NCBI RefSeq assembly: GCF_000614145.1
Contig: NZ_BAKK01000030.1
Location: 1 to 55,949, forward strand
DNA from: Bacteroides faecichinchillae JCM 17102
GTDB taxonomy: Bacteria; Bacteroidota; Bacteroidia; Bacteroidales; Bacteroidaceae
Reading direction: 5' to 3'
DNA: 55,949 bases
Shown: one piece after another, positions 44,601-53,237 of the stretch
Layout: every line of letters begins with the position of its first letter
Position numbering within the stretch: the first letter of the stretch is position 1
Notes under the pieces: model-generated
Told to the model about the DNA's origin: nothing
The model's database searches: none
What the model saw: only the letters and a program-made list of their open reading frames with translations
Program-made: the position numbers and the translations under genes

Positions 44601-45726
44601 TAGTTGCTGTATAGTTAATTGCAGTTTGATCATAGTCTTTAATCTTGATAATACCGTTTTCCTTAGTACCCAACCATAATGTATTTTGCGAATCAGTATA
44701 GATAGCACGAATCGGACGTTTTTTGGAAACAGGTAACTGGTTAAGAGTGATATTGTTATAAGTGTATTCATCTTTAGTCCAGGCATATACTCCTTGCCCG
44801 TCAGTTCCAATCCACACAATATCCTGTTGAGTATCTTTGTATAAAGAGAATACGCCGCAATCAATTTCCAGCCATTCTACTTTGTAATTGCATGAAGCAT
44901 TGAGGCGTATCAGACCATTTGTCTTGAATCCTATCAGAAGGTCTTTGTTATCAAATATAATAGAACCTATTTTCCCGTTTTCATTGATTAATGTGCCTGG
45001 ATTCGTTATGAAGTGAGTCCCGGTGGAGTCAATATAAGAAATGTTACCTCTGTTATCAACAATGATAATTTTTTCTTCACTATAAAATGAAGTACGGATA
45101 GAATAAGGATAATTAAAGTCCTTGTGCCGGATTAGCTGAGGTACTTCTTTCTGATTGAAAGATAGGGTATATTTCTCCAATTTTCCTTGATTATGAATCC
45201 AGATCGTGTCATGTGAATCGATAATAAGGTTAGAAACATTGTCATGTACCATTCCGGGATGAGTAGGCAGATTGATAAATTTCTTTTGTGTTTTGGAGTA
45301 GAAAGACAAAACGTCCGGTTTACCGGAAATATAAAAATTATCATGACTGTCTTTTGCCATATGAGAATTTTCGCCGAATTCATCGTATGTTTCTTCAATC
45401 TTGTTGGTTAGTTGGGAAAGCTTGTTGAGTCCCCATTTGGTATTAATCCAGAGATAAATGCTATCTGTTTCTATAATGTCTTTTATGATATTACTCGATA
45501 GAGTATTCTGGTTCTTAATGTCAGGTTTATAAATATGTATTTTGCGGCTATTATACATATTCAGTCCGTCATAAGTCCCTATCCACAGAAAGCGTTTATC
45601 ATCTTGAAATAGACAAGTTACAGAGCTGTTGGATAATCCGTCTCTACTGCTGATTTGCCTGAGATTATATGCATAAGTAGTTATCGTGCAAAAAATATAG
45701 ATTATACATATGATAGTCTTTTTCAT
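41662..45726 (-). CDS. Hybrid two-component system sensor/regulator (HTCS) of the PUL
   Basis: The 1354-residue protein has a signal peptide (to TTYAYN, about residue 21). Repeated reg_prop units (FLWIGTYDGLNMY and LWIGMRGNGLIRL style) form a periplasmic double beta-propeller (about 25-690). A Y_Y_Y domain (about 690-765) and one membrane span (about 775-795) follow. A HisKA domain has H-box FTNITHEFCTPLTLIYGP (Cys where Arg is common), then HATPase boxes NLISNAFKYTP and NGLGLAI. The REC domain has ILVIEDN, LIITDIMMPKVDG and LSAK, and a C-terminal AraC HTH ends NQTPKEYRDS. It senses an oligosaccharide in the periplasm and activates the divergent susC operon. No frame lesion is seen. Confidence 0.93.
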   Translation of the reverse strand: MKKTIICIIYIFCTITTYAYNLRQISSRDGLSNSSVTCLFQDDKRFLWIGTYDGLNMYNSRKIHIYKPDIKNQNTLSSNIIKDIIETDSIYLWINTKWGLNKLSQLTNKIEETYDEFGENSHMAKDSHDNFYISGKPDVLSFYSKTQKKFINLPTHPGMVHDNVSNLIIDSHDTIWIHNQGKLEKYTLSFNQKEVPQLIRHKDFNYPYSIRTSFYSEEKIIIVDNRGNISYIDSTGTHFITNPGTLINENGKIGSIIFDNKDLLIGFKTNGLIRLNASCNYKVEWLEIDCGVFSLYKDTQQDIVWIGTDGQGVYAWTKDEYTYNNITLNQLPVSKKRPIRAIYTDSQNTLWLGTKENGIIKIKDYDQTAINYTATNVKHLTTKDGLTNNAIFAFTPGSSSPILWIGSDGPELNYYSYKDDRIHTLKNPTRVRIQGVHSILEKGDSLLWVGSGSSLLKIAIQSHNNDVSIKNIRPYHFHIPNKVQYNQIYSICAENDSILWIGMRGNGLIRLNTITENYRLINFTEKDGIVPMNDILCIHQDRNHQFWLGTSYGLTKITILPDGEIEYKNYSENEGLPNNTIHGILEDDLGNLWLSSNTGIILFNPYQNTFQNLNHKTGLKTIEFSDNAYYWDPTKKRCFFGGVDGLVWIKNNPKEKKRFLPEIYFTQLRIFNQEYNISEFVEERKDEKTIVLNHHQNFFAVSFVAVDYINGENSQYSYKLENFNNVWMDTRSHEAQFTNIPPGHYILKVKYNDGINNSHQLAKSIHIFVRPPWYQTIYAYIFYSLIIIGCILGIIRYIRWKYEQRKNKITQKLDAKYKEEMYEEKLRFFTNITHEFCTPLTLIYGPCERILNYKHTDSFINKYIQIIKSNSERLNSLIQEVIDFRRMETGNQICHIQKLDISVLSNEIIDSFSELAEQNNIFLQTEVERELIWNSDNNCFSKVLNNLISNAFKYTPKKGVIRISVRQIDSNLQIKVYNTGKGICQESIPLIFNRYIVLDNIKENSIKGLSSRNGLGLAICQSMVKLLQGEIHIESEVDKYAEFIVTLPLLEVSPSTSEKEEEKNNIEADHIQSYSLKKSKQPMTLSEDNKSSSTSATILVIEDNKELLWMLKDILSDEYRVLTAANGEEGLNLLKQQTPELIITDIMMPKVDGITLTKLLKGNKHTLHIPLVILSAKNTTDEKIEGIECGADAYIPKPFNSQYLKTVVRHLIKKQKEMEEYYNSSASIFEFSGGQLIQKEDKEFLQTAIQMIEKNIDDASFGPDELATALQTSSRNLYRKFKALDQLPPKDFIKEQRISHAAKLLLTTQLTIQEIMYKTAFLNRSHFYKEFAKRYNQTPKEYRDSNKQKDNSLN

Positions 45727-45755
45727 TGTTAGTGTTGCTTAAAATATAAACTTCA

Positions 45756-45789
45756 CAAATATATAAATGAATCGTTTGATCTTTGCAAA
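45756..45789 (-). promoter_or_regulatory. HTCS gene promoter
   Basis: Minus-strand -7 box TATATTTG (45756-45763) with -33 box TTTG (45786-45789) at a 22-nt spacer, about 30 nt upstream of the ATG. Confidence 0.55.
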
Positions 45790-45892
45790 ACAGATGTATT
45801 CAATTTCGCCAAAAGTGTATTTTTCCGCATTATTAGTTTATTTTCATATATAATTGGCGAGATTCGGCATATCTTATTCTCTTGCTTCCTTC

Positions 45893-45900
45893 TATATTTG
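45893..45900 (+). promoter_or_regulatory. susC-operon -7 box
   Basis: TATATTTG, 92 nt before the susC-like ATG. There is no good -33 box, consistent with dependence on the HTCS activator whose gene is divergent. Confidence 0.5.
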
Positions 45901-45992
45901 TCGAGGATGCAACACGATGAAAGTTTTCAATAGGTATATTATCATATAAGAGAAAACAATTACTATTATTATCTAATATTAAATTAAAAGTT

Positions 45993-48900
45993 ATGCAAGA
46001 AAGACACATTTTACATGGTAGGAGGATGCCTTGGATAAGTTGGCTGCAAAGTATGTCAGCTTTTCCTAAGAAATCAATTCTTATGGTTGTGGTGCTATTG
46101 TTAGCATCTATTGTGACAACAAACACTTATGGACAAAATGCAAGTACAACGAAATCCATAACCGTTCAGGGGCAGGTTATGGATGCAGAGGGTGTTCCAA
46201 TTCCCGGTGTTAATATCAGGCTTAAAGGACAGAATACAGGTACTATTAGTGACATGAATGGTAACTATAAACTGTCGGATGTAACAGAAGATGCAGTGAT
46301 TGAATTTTCTTTTATAGGTTTTGCTACGCTTGAAAAGAAAGTGAAAGGAGAAACATTGAATGCTATCCTTCTGGAAGATACTAAATCACTGGATGAAGTT
46401 GAGATTGTTGCATTCGGTACACAAAAGAAGGAAAGTGTTATCGGTTCGATTTCAACATTGAAACCTGCGGAGTTGAAAGTTCCTACCAGTAATCTGACAA
46501 ATGCTTTGGCAGGACGTGTCGCAGGTGTTATTGCCTATCAGCGTACCGGTGAACCGGGAGTTGATGACTCAAATTTCTTTATTCGTGGTGTGACTTCGTT
46601 TGGTTATGCAAAATCTCCGTTGATATTGATTGATAATATTGAAGTAGACACGAAAGACTTGTCTCGTCTGCAACCGGATGATATTGAAAGCTTTTCTATC
46701 ATGAAAGATGCTACTGCTACTGCTTTATATGGTTCGCGTGGTGCAAATGGTGTTATTTTGGTGAAAACCAAAGAAGGACAAACCGGAACTATGAAATTAA
46801 ATCTTCGGGTAGAGAATTCAATTTCTACTCCTACGAAAATGTTGGAATTGGCTGATCCTATTACTTATATGAAATTGCATAATGAGGCCATTTTAACTCG
46901 TGATCCGTTGCATGCGTTGATGTACTCGGAAGATAAAATAGATAATACTGTACCGGGACATTCGAGCGTGATTTATCCTGTAACGGATTGGCGTAATGAA
47001 CTGTTGAAAGATTATACGATGAATCAACGTGTTAATCTGAATATTAGCGGCGGTGGTAGTATGGTGAATTATTATGTAGCCGGTTCTTTTATGCAGGATA
47101 ATGGTATATTGAATGTTGATAAAGCAAATAATTTCAATAATAATATTAAGAATCGCAATTATTCAGTAAGGTCGAACATCAATATAAAACTGTCAAAGAC
47201 GACTAAATTGATGGTGCGTATGAATGGTGCTTTTGAGGATTACAATGGTCCTTTAAGTGGTGGTTCTGATCTTTATTACAAAATAATGCAAAGTAATCCG
47301 GTATTGTTTCCGGCTACTTATCCGAAAGACGAAGAACATGCTTATGTGAAACATATTATGTTTGGTAATTCAGGAGATGGAAAATATATTAATCCGTATG
47401 CTGAAATGGTAAAAGGATACAAAGAAACAGGACGTGCCAAATTGGAGTCGCAGTTTGAATTGAATCAGGATCTGGACTTTATAACCAAAGGATTGAAAGT
47501 TCGTGCGTTGTTTAATACCTCTCGTTTGTCTTATTATTCGACTTCTCGTCAGTATAAACCTTTCTACTATGCATTGGGTGAATATAATTATATGAATAAC
47601 ACATATGCTGTTGATATTATAAATCCTAACGACGGTACGGAATATCTGGACTATAATGAAGGAGATAAGACAATTACGGCCAACACTTATTTGGAAGCGG
47701 CAGTGAATTATGATCGCGAGTTTGGCAAACATGGTGTTGGTGGGTTGTTGGTAATGCAATTACGTAACAATCATCAGCCGAATGCCAGTTCTTTGCAGAC
47801 ATCTTTGCCGAAACGTAATGTCGGTTTATCGGGACGTTTTACATACGCTTATGATAGTCGTTACTTTGTAGAAGGGAACTTTGGATATAATGGTTCGGAA
47901 CGTTTTGATAAAGATCATAGATGGGGCTTTTTCCCGTCGGCAGGTTTGGCATACATGGTTTCGAATGAAAAGTATTTTAAGAATCTTCTTCCTTATGTGC
48001 AAAAGTTGAAATTGCGTGCTTCTTATGGTTTGGTAGGTAATGACAATATTGGTGATTCCAACGCCCGTTTTCTATATTTATCGGAAATCAATATGAATAA
48101 TGGAGGAACCGGAGCTAGCTTTGGATATAATGAAGGTGCTTATAAGAAAAATGGTATAGGTATTAATCGTTATGCGGATCCCTCTATCGGTTGGGAAGTG
48201 GCTAAGAAAATGAACTTTGCCGTTGAAATGACATTTTTGGATGCTTTGAATGTTACAGCTGAATATTATAAAGAAAGTCGTGACCACATCTTGCAGTCGA
48301 GAGCGGACATTCCGAACACAATGATTATGGAAAACTCCTAATGCAAACTTAGGTAAAGCGAAATCTCATGGTGTCGATTTGTCTTTGGATTATAATAAGT
48401 ATTTTACGAATGATACGTGGTTGCAATTACGTGGTAATTTTACCTATGCTGCCAATCAATATGTGGAATATGAAGAAGTGGAATATCCGGGAGCACCTTG
48501 GAAAAGCCGGGTCGGCAATCCGATTGCTCAAGAATATGGATATATTGCCGAAGGTTTGTTTGTAGATGATGAAGAAGTGAGAAACTCTCCTGTACAATTT
48601 GGAGAATATGGAGCCGGTGACATTAAATATCGTGATGTAAATCGTGACGGTGTTATTTCAGAGTTGGACATGGTACCTATCGGTTATTCGAAAGATCCTG
48701 AAATCGTATATGGCTTTGGTGCTTCTTACGGATTTAAGAATTTTGATGTTTCCGTATTCTTTCAAGGGTTGGCAAGAGAGTCATTCTGGATAGATTATGG
48801 CAGAGTTTCACCTTTCTTTGATAATTCTGGTACGGATGCTCGTGAAAATAACCAGTTAGCTAAGTTTATTGCAGATAATCATTGGTCGGAAACGAACCGT

Positions 48901-49197
48901 AATATTTATGCGGTATGGCCTCGTTTGAGTGATTCTTCTATTGAAAATAATGCCAAGAAGAGTACATGGTTTATGCGTGACGGTTCTTTCTTACGTCTGA
49001 AACAATTGGAAATAGGTTACACATTGCCACAACGGCTTATTCAGAAAGCTGGGTTGAAAAATCTCCGCGTATATTTCACTGGTAATAATTTATTCTGTTT
49101 TAGTAAGTTCAAAGAATGGGATGTAGAGCAGGCAGGTGACGGTTTGAAATATCCGTTGCAGAGAATTTATAATATTGGTTTGAATTTAACTTTCTAA
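45993..49197 (+). CDS. susC-like: SusC-family TonB-dependent receptor, frameshifted
   Basis: The restored product has 1068 residues. The start is MQERHILHGRRM, signal segment to TNTYGQ. A carboxypeptidase-regulatory-like domain (VQGQVMDAEGVPIPGVNIRL) is followed by the plug with FGTQKKESVIGS, RGVTSFGYAKSPLILIDNIE and SIMKDATATALYGSRGANGV, then the beta-barrel. At 48323 the frame breaks. The other frame resumes WKTPNANLGKAKSHGVDLS, so the expected TMGLW became TMIM through loss of two bases in a G run. The barrel then continues to the terminal aromatic at IYNIGLNLTF. It imports glycan fragments across the outer membrane with its SusD partner, 13 nt downstream. Confidence 0.9.
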
Positions 49198-49210
49198 TTA
49201 GAGAAGAGCG

Positions 49211-51129
49211 ATGAAAAAAATACATATACTTTTATTAGCAGCATCTTTATCATTGGGTTCTTGCAACAATTATCTGGATATCATACCTGATAATATTGCT
49301 ACAATTGATAATGCATTTACGATGCGTACTGAAGCAGAGAAATTTCTTTTTACCTGTTATTCTTACAGACCGGCAATCGGTACGAAAGAAGACCCGGCCA
49401 TGTTTGGTGGTGACGAAATTGTTGTTACTAATTATTTTCGTGAAAGTGCTTCTTATCAGTCTGGCTGGTATGTAAGTCGTGGTATGCAGCGTTCCAGTGA
49501 TCCTTATTTCAATTATTGGAATGGACAACAGCAGGCCAAAGATATGTATCAGGCATTGCGGGATTGCAATATCTTTCTGGAAAATATTCAAAAAGTCCCT
49601 GATATGACTCATGTGGAAAAGGATAGATGGACGGCAGAAGTCAAGTTCTTAAAAGCTTATTATCATTATTGGTTGGTACGTCTGTATGGTCCGATTCCGC
49701 TAGTCAAGGAAAATCTTCCCATTGAATCAGGTTCTTCGGAAGCCAGAGTTTACAGAAATACGTTGGATGAATGTTTTGATTATATTGTTGAGTTACTCGA
49801 TGAGGCAATTACTAGTGAGGGCTTACCTGACAGAATCGAAAATGAAACAGAAGAATTAGGGCGGGTTTCTAAAGCTGTTGCTTATGCTTTAAAAGCAGAA
49901 GTTATGGTAACTGCGGCTAGTCCGTTATTCAATGGTAATATGGATTATGCCGGGCTCACTGATAACAGAGGCATTGAGATTTTTAATCCACAGAAATCTG
50001 AAACAGAAAAGTTGAAGAGGTGGGAAGATGCCGCTGAAGCGTGCCGTTTGGCAATTGAATTTTGTGTAGGAGTGCACTATGACTTGTATAAACCGGAATA
50101 TTTTGATTATACCAATATGACAGATGGTTCAAAACAAGTTATGGCCTTACGTAAGATTATGGCGGAAAGATGGAATAATGAAATAATCTGGGCAAATTCA
50201 AATGCTTGGTTCGCTAATTATCAGGGGCATTGTATTCCTCGTGGGTGGACCTCAGAAACTGTTAATAATACCAGTGGTACTAGTGGTAATTATGCAGTAC
50301 CTTTGAGGATTGCGGAACTCTTTTATACGAAAAATGGAGTTCCTATGGAAGAAGATAAAGAGTGGAAATATGAAGAACGTTATGGAGCCGCGAAAGTGGG
50401 TGCTGACAATGCTGCTTTTATGGCAAAAGATCAGTGGACAGCTAAATTTAATTTGAATCGTGAAGCTCGTTATTATGCTTCTTTGGGATTTGATCGTGGT
50501 ATTTGGATGGGACAGGGAACGAAGGATGTGAGCAAATCTAATTATTTGAAGGCACGAGCTGGAGAATCAGCTGCTAATTCGTTTGAACCAAGTTGGAATC
50601 TTACGGGATTTTGGCCTAAGAAATTAACTCATGATGGAACGGTGGTTACAAAGAATAGTGTAACTTATGAAAAATATCCATTCCCAGTGATTCGTATGGC
50701 AAGCCTCTACCTTCTTTATGCAGAAGCTTTGAATGAGATAAACACTTCTTATGAAAATGTATTGCCTTGGATTGATAAGGTACGTAACCGGCAGGTTTGA
50801 AAGGAGTCGAAGAATCATGGACCAATTATTCTAGTGATCCGATGAAATTTAAAGACCAAAAAGGTTTACGTGAGATTATCCATAATGAACGATTAATAGA
50901 ATTGACATTGGAGAGCCAGCGCTTTTGGGATCTCCGTCGCTGGAAAGAAGCTTTGAGAGTATTTAATCAACCGATTACCGGATGGAATTTATTATATAAT
51001 TCTGCTGATGATTATTATAAAGAAACGTTCGTTTTCAGTAGGGCATTCAATGTGCGTGATTATTTTTGGCCGATACAGGATGCTGAATTGTGGCGGAATA
51101 AAAACTTGAAGCAAAATTATGGTTGGTAA
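49211..51129 (+). CDS. susD-like: SusD-family surface glycan-binding lipoprotein, frameshifted
   Basis: The restored product has 639 residues. Lipobox SLGSC (Cys18) is followed by NNYLDIIPDN, the conserved SusD start. TPR-like helical scaffold segments (KFLKAYYHYWLVRLYGPIPL, RVSKAVAYALKAEVMVTA) and ALNEINTS are present. The frame stops at 50800 because one G is missing in a run at 50790-50791; the natural continuation is RNRAGLKGVEESW and then GLREIIHNERLIELTLESQR with the terminal WDLRRWKEAL. It forms the lid of the SusC pore and captures the glycan. It is followed 29 nt later by a DUF5000 lipoprotein. Confidence 0.9.
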
Positions 51130-51158
51130 TTGAATAAACGATATAAAATGAAATAATT

Positions 51159-52403
51159 ATGAGAACGAAAATATATACTTATTTATTGGGCTTGCTGGTT
51201 ATTTGCACTTCTTTTCTGACAAGTTGCGGAGAAGCTGATTTGAACGAAGCTTCCGGAAAGAAAGTTGCTCCTCAGCAAGTGACAGTCAGGGAGGTTAAGA
51301 ACCTGAATGGTGGGGCAATTATATACTATACACTTCCCGATGATCCGAACTTGAAATATGTACGTGCTGTCTATGATGTCAAGCCCGGAGTTGAGTCAGA
51401 TGCCAGAGCCTCTTACTATGTAGATTCCCTTGTTGTGGAAGGTATGCAAGAAGGAGGAAAACATGAGGTGAAGTTGTATTCTGTAAGTTATGGGGAAGTT
51501 GCCTCAAAACCTGTTATAGTAGAAATCGACGCAAAAACTCCGGCTTATCAAGAGATTTGTCATACACTGAAATATGATAAAACCTTCTCCGGAGTAAAGG
51601 TTGAATTTGAGAACGAGACAAAAGCTAAAGTTGCTATTGGTATTGTTAAAAAGAATACTGAAGGAAAGTGGGAACAACTTTATATGCATTATACTGAAGC
51701 TGTCAGTGGCAACTTCTCTGTTCATGGTCAGGAGGCTGTTGAAACGGAATTTGGCTTCTATGTGCGTGACCGATGGGGAAATCTTTCTGATACGATTTCA
51801 TTTGTTACTGTTCCTATTATGGAAATAGAATGTGATAAATCCCTGTTCAAGAATGCTAAACTGCCGGGTGATGAGTGGGAATGTCATGCTTGGGCTTCGA
51901 TGAAACTGAATGCAATAGAGTGTATTTGGGATGGTCGCACAGTAGGACTGCCGATGTATCACTCAAAGAATGTAACGATGCCGCGGCATATTACCATTGA
52001 TTTAGGTAAGAAATATCAATTTAGTCGTTTCGTATATTATGGACGTTGTGATACACAGAATAATCCGGAGGCTTATCAGAAAGGACACATCCATTTATTT
52101 GAAATGTATGGTAGTAATAATCCGAATCCGGATGGGTCATTTGATGAAAGCTGGACACTAATCAATAATTATGAAACAGTGAAAGTATCAGGAGGAGGTC
52201 CGAATGATCCGGTAACAGAGGATGACCGTAAGAAAGTCATGGCAGGTGAAGAATTTGAAGTACCGGAGACAACGGCTGCTTACCGTTACATTCGTTTGCG
52301 TGTATTGGAAACATGGGGTGTATATGGTTCATGGGGCGAATATGAGGCTAGTAGCTTTATCTATATAAATGAGCTGACTTTCTATGGAACGGAAGCCGAA
52401 TAA
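51159..52403 (+). CDS. PUL surface lipoprotein, DUF4959-DUF5126-DUF5000
   Basis: The 414-residue protein has lipobox FLTSC (Cys23). The N-terminal region (about 38-125, PQQVTVREVKNLNGGAIIYY) fits DUF4959, a fibronectin-like domain. The middle (about 130-225, CHTLKYDKTFSGVKVEFEN, then FYVRDRWGNLSD) fits DUF5126. The C-terminal 170 residues (WASMKLNAIECIWDGRT, PRHITIDLGKKYQFSRFVYY, YRYIRLRVLETWG) fit DUF5000, an F5/8 type C-like, galactose-binding fold. Such proteins follow SusCD pairs and are presumed surface glycan-binding proteins. Confidence 0.85.
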   Translation: MRTKIYTYLLGLLVICTSFLTSCGEADLNEASGKKVAPQQVTVREVKNLNGGAIIYYTLPDDPNLKYVRAVYDVKPGVESDARASYYVDSLVVEGMQEGGKHEVKLYSVSYGEVASKPVIVEIDAKTPAYQEICHTLKYDKTFSGVKVEFENETKAKVAIGIVKKNTEGKWEQLYMHYTEAVSGNFSVHGQEAVETEFGFYVRDRWGNLSDTISFVTVPIMEIECDKSLFKNAKLPGDEWECHAWASMKLNAIECIWDGRTVGLPMYHSKNVTMPRHITIDLGKKYQFSRFVYYGRCDTQNNPEAYQKGHIHLFEMYGSNNPNPDGSFDESWTLINNYETVKVSGGGPNDPVTEDDRKKVMAGEEFEVPETTAAYRYIRLRVLETWGVYGSWGEYEASSFIYINELTFYGTEAE

Positions 52404-52437
52404 ACGGAATTCATTGAAACTTATAAAAAGAACAGAT

Positions 52438-53148
52438 ATGAGAAAAAATTATATATATACGATATTTGCAGCAATCGTAACACTTCTGTGTAGTTGCGAC
52501 GGGATGGATGCCCCATATGCTGATTTTATAAAAGACGGCCCAATTGTTTATATTGGTAAAGCTGATTCGTTGAAGGCTTTTTCGGGGAAAGAACGGGTGA
52601 AACTAGCATGGCAAATGCGGAATGATCCTCGGGGAATAAAAGCTAAAATATTCTGGAGAGATCGTACTGAATCGGAAGAGATTACTTTAGACCGTTCTAA
52701 GAAGGAGTTTGAATACATTATTAATGATCTGGACGAATCAACTTATGTATTTGAGGTGGTTATTTATGATAAGTATGGAAATTCTTCTTTGGCAGCAGAG
52801 GTCACAGCGGAAGTATACGGAGAAGTCTATGAGAGTTATCTTTATCCGCGTAGTTGCTACAAGTATAGTGGTAAACAGGTTTATATCGACAAAACTCTGA
52901 ATAAGTGGGTGGTGACGTTGAATGCTATCCGGGATAATACAATGATAAATACGGAGGTTGTTTATGTGGATAAGAATGGAAACGAACAGACTGTTTCATG
53001 GAGTGAGAAATCACAAAAATCTCTTGTGCTGGAAGATTATGTAGAAGGTAATATGGTGAAATACAGAAGTTGCTTTAGTCCGCAGGAAAATGCGATTGAT
53101 GATTTCTGGACAGATTACACCTACTTTGTGAAACCTGCGGAGAATTAA
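52438..53148 (+). CDS. PUL lipoprotein, DUF4998-like
   Basis: From the ATG at 52438 (MRKNYIYTIFAAIV) the product has 236 residues; an upstream in-frame ATG at 52384 would overlap the preceding gene. Lipobox LLCSC (Cys20) precedes DGMDAPYADF. The N-terminal fibronectin-like region (about 28-120: PIVYIGKADSLKAFSGKERV, then KLAWQMRNDPR and SSLAAEVTAEVYG) matches DUF4998, a companion of DUF5000 proteins in PULs. The rest (about 120-236) is beta-rich and unclassified. It probably takes part in surface glycan binding. It is the fourth gene of the susCD operon. Confidence 0.82.
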   Translation: MRKNYIYTIFAAIVTLLCSCDGMDAPYADFIKDGPIVYIGKADSLKAFSGKERVKLAWQMRNDPRGIKAKIFWRDRTESEEITLDRSKKEFEYIINDLDESTYVFEVVIYDKYGNSSLAAEVTAEVYGEVYESYLYPRSCYKYSGKQVYIDKTLNKWVVTLNAIRDNTMINTEVVYVDKNGNEQTVSWSEKSQKSLVLEDYVEGNMVKYRSCFSPQENAIDDFWTDYTYFVKPAEN

Positions 53149-53170
53149 TAAAATAGTATTGATATAGTAA

Positions 53171-53217
53171 GAGAGGAAAAACTCCTTCTGTGTAGGATCC
53201 CTTTTTCCTCTCTTATC
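53171..53217. terminator. Hairpin between DUF4998 and GH2 genes
   Basis: Repeated GAGAGGAAAAACTCC and TTTTTCCTCTCTTA sequences (about 53171-53185 and 53202-53215) form a stem of about 10 bp (AGAGGAAAAA / TTTTTCCTCT). This may attenuate transcription into the hydrolase gene. Confidence 0.55.
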
Positions 53218-53237
53218 GAAAGATGTAATGATTGATA

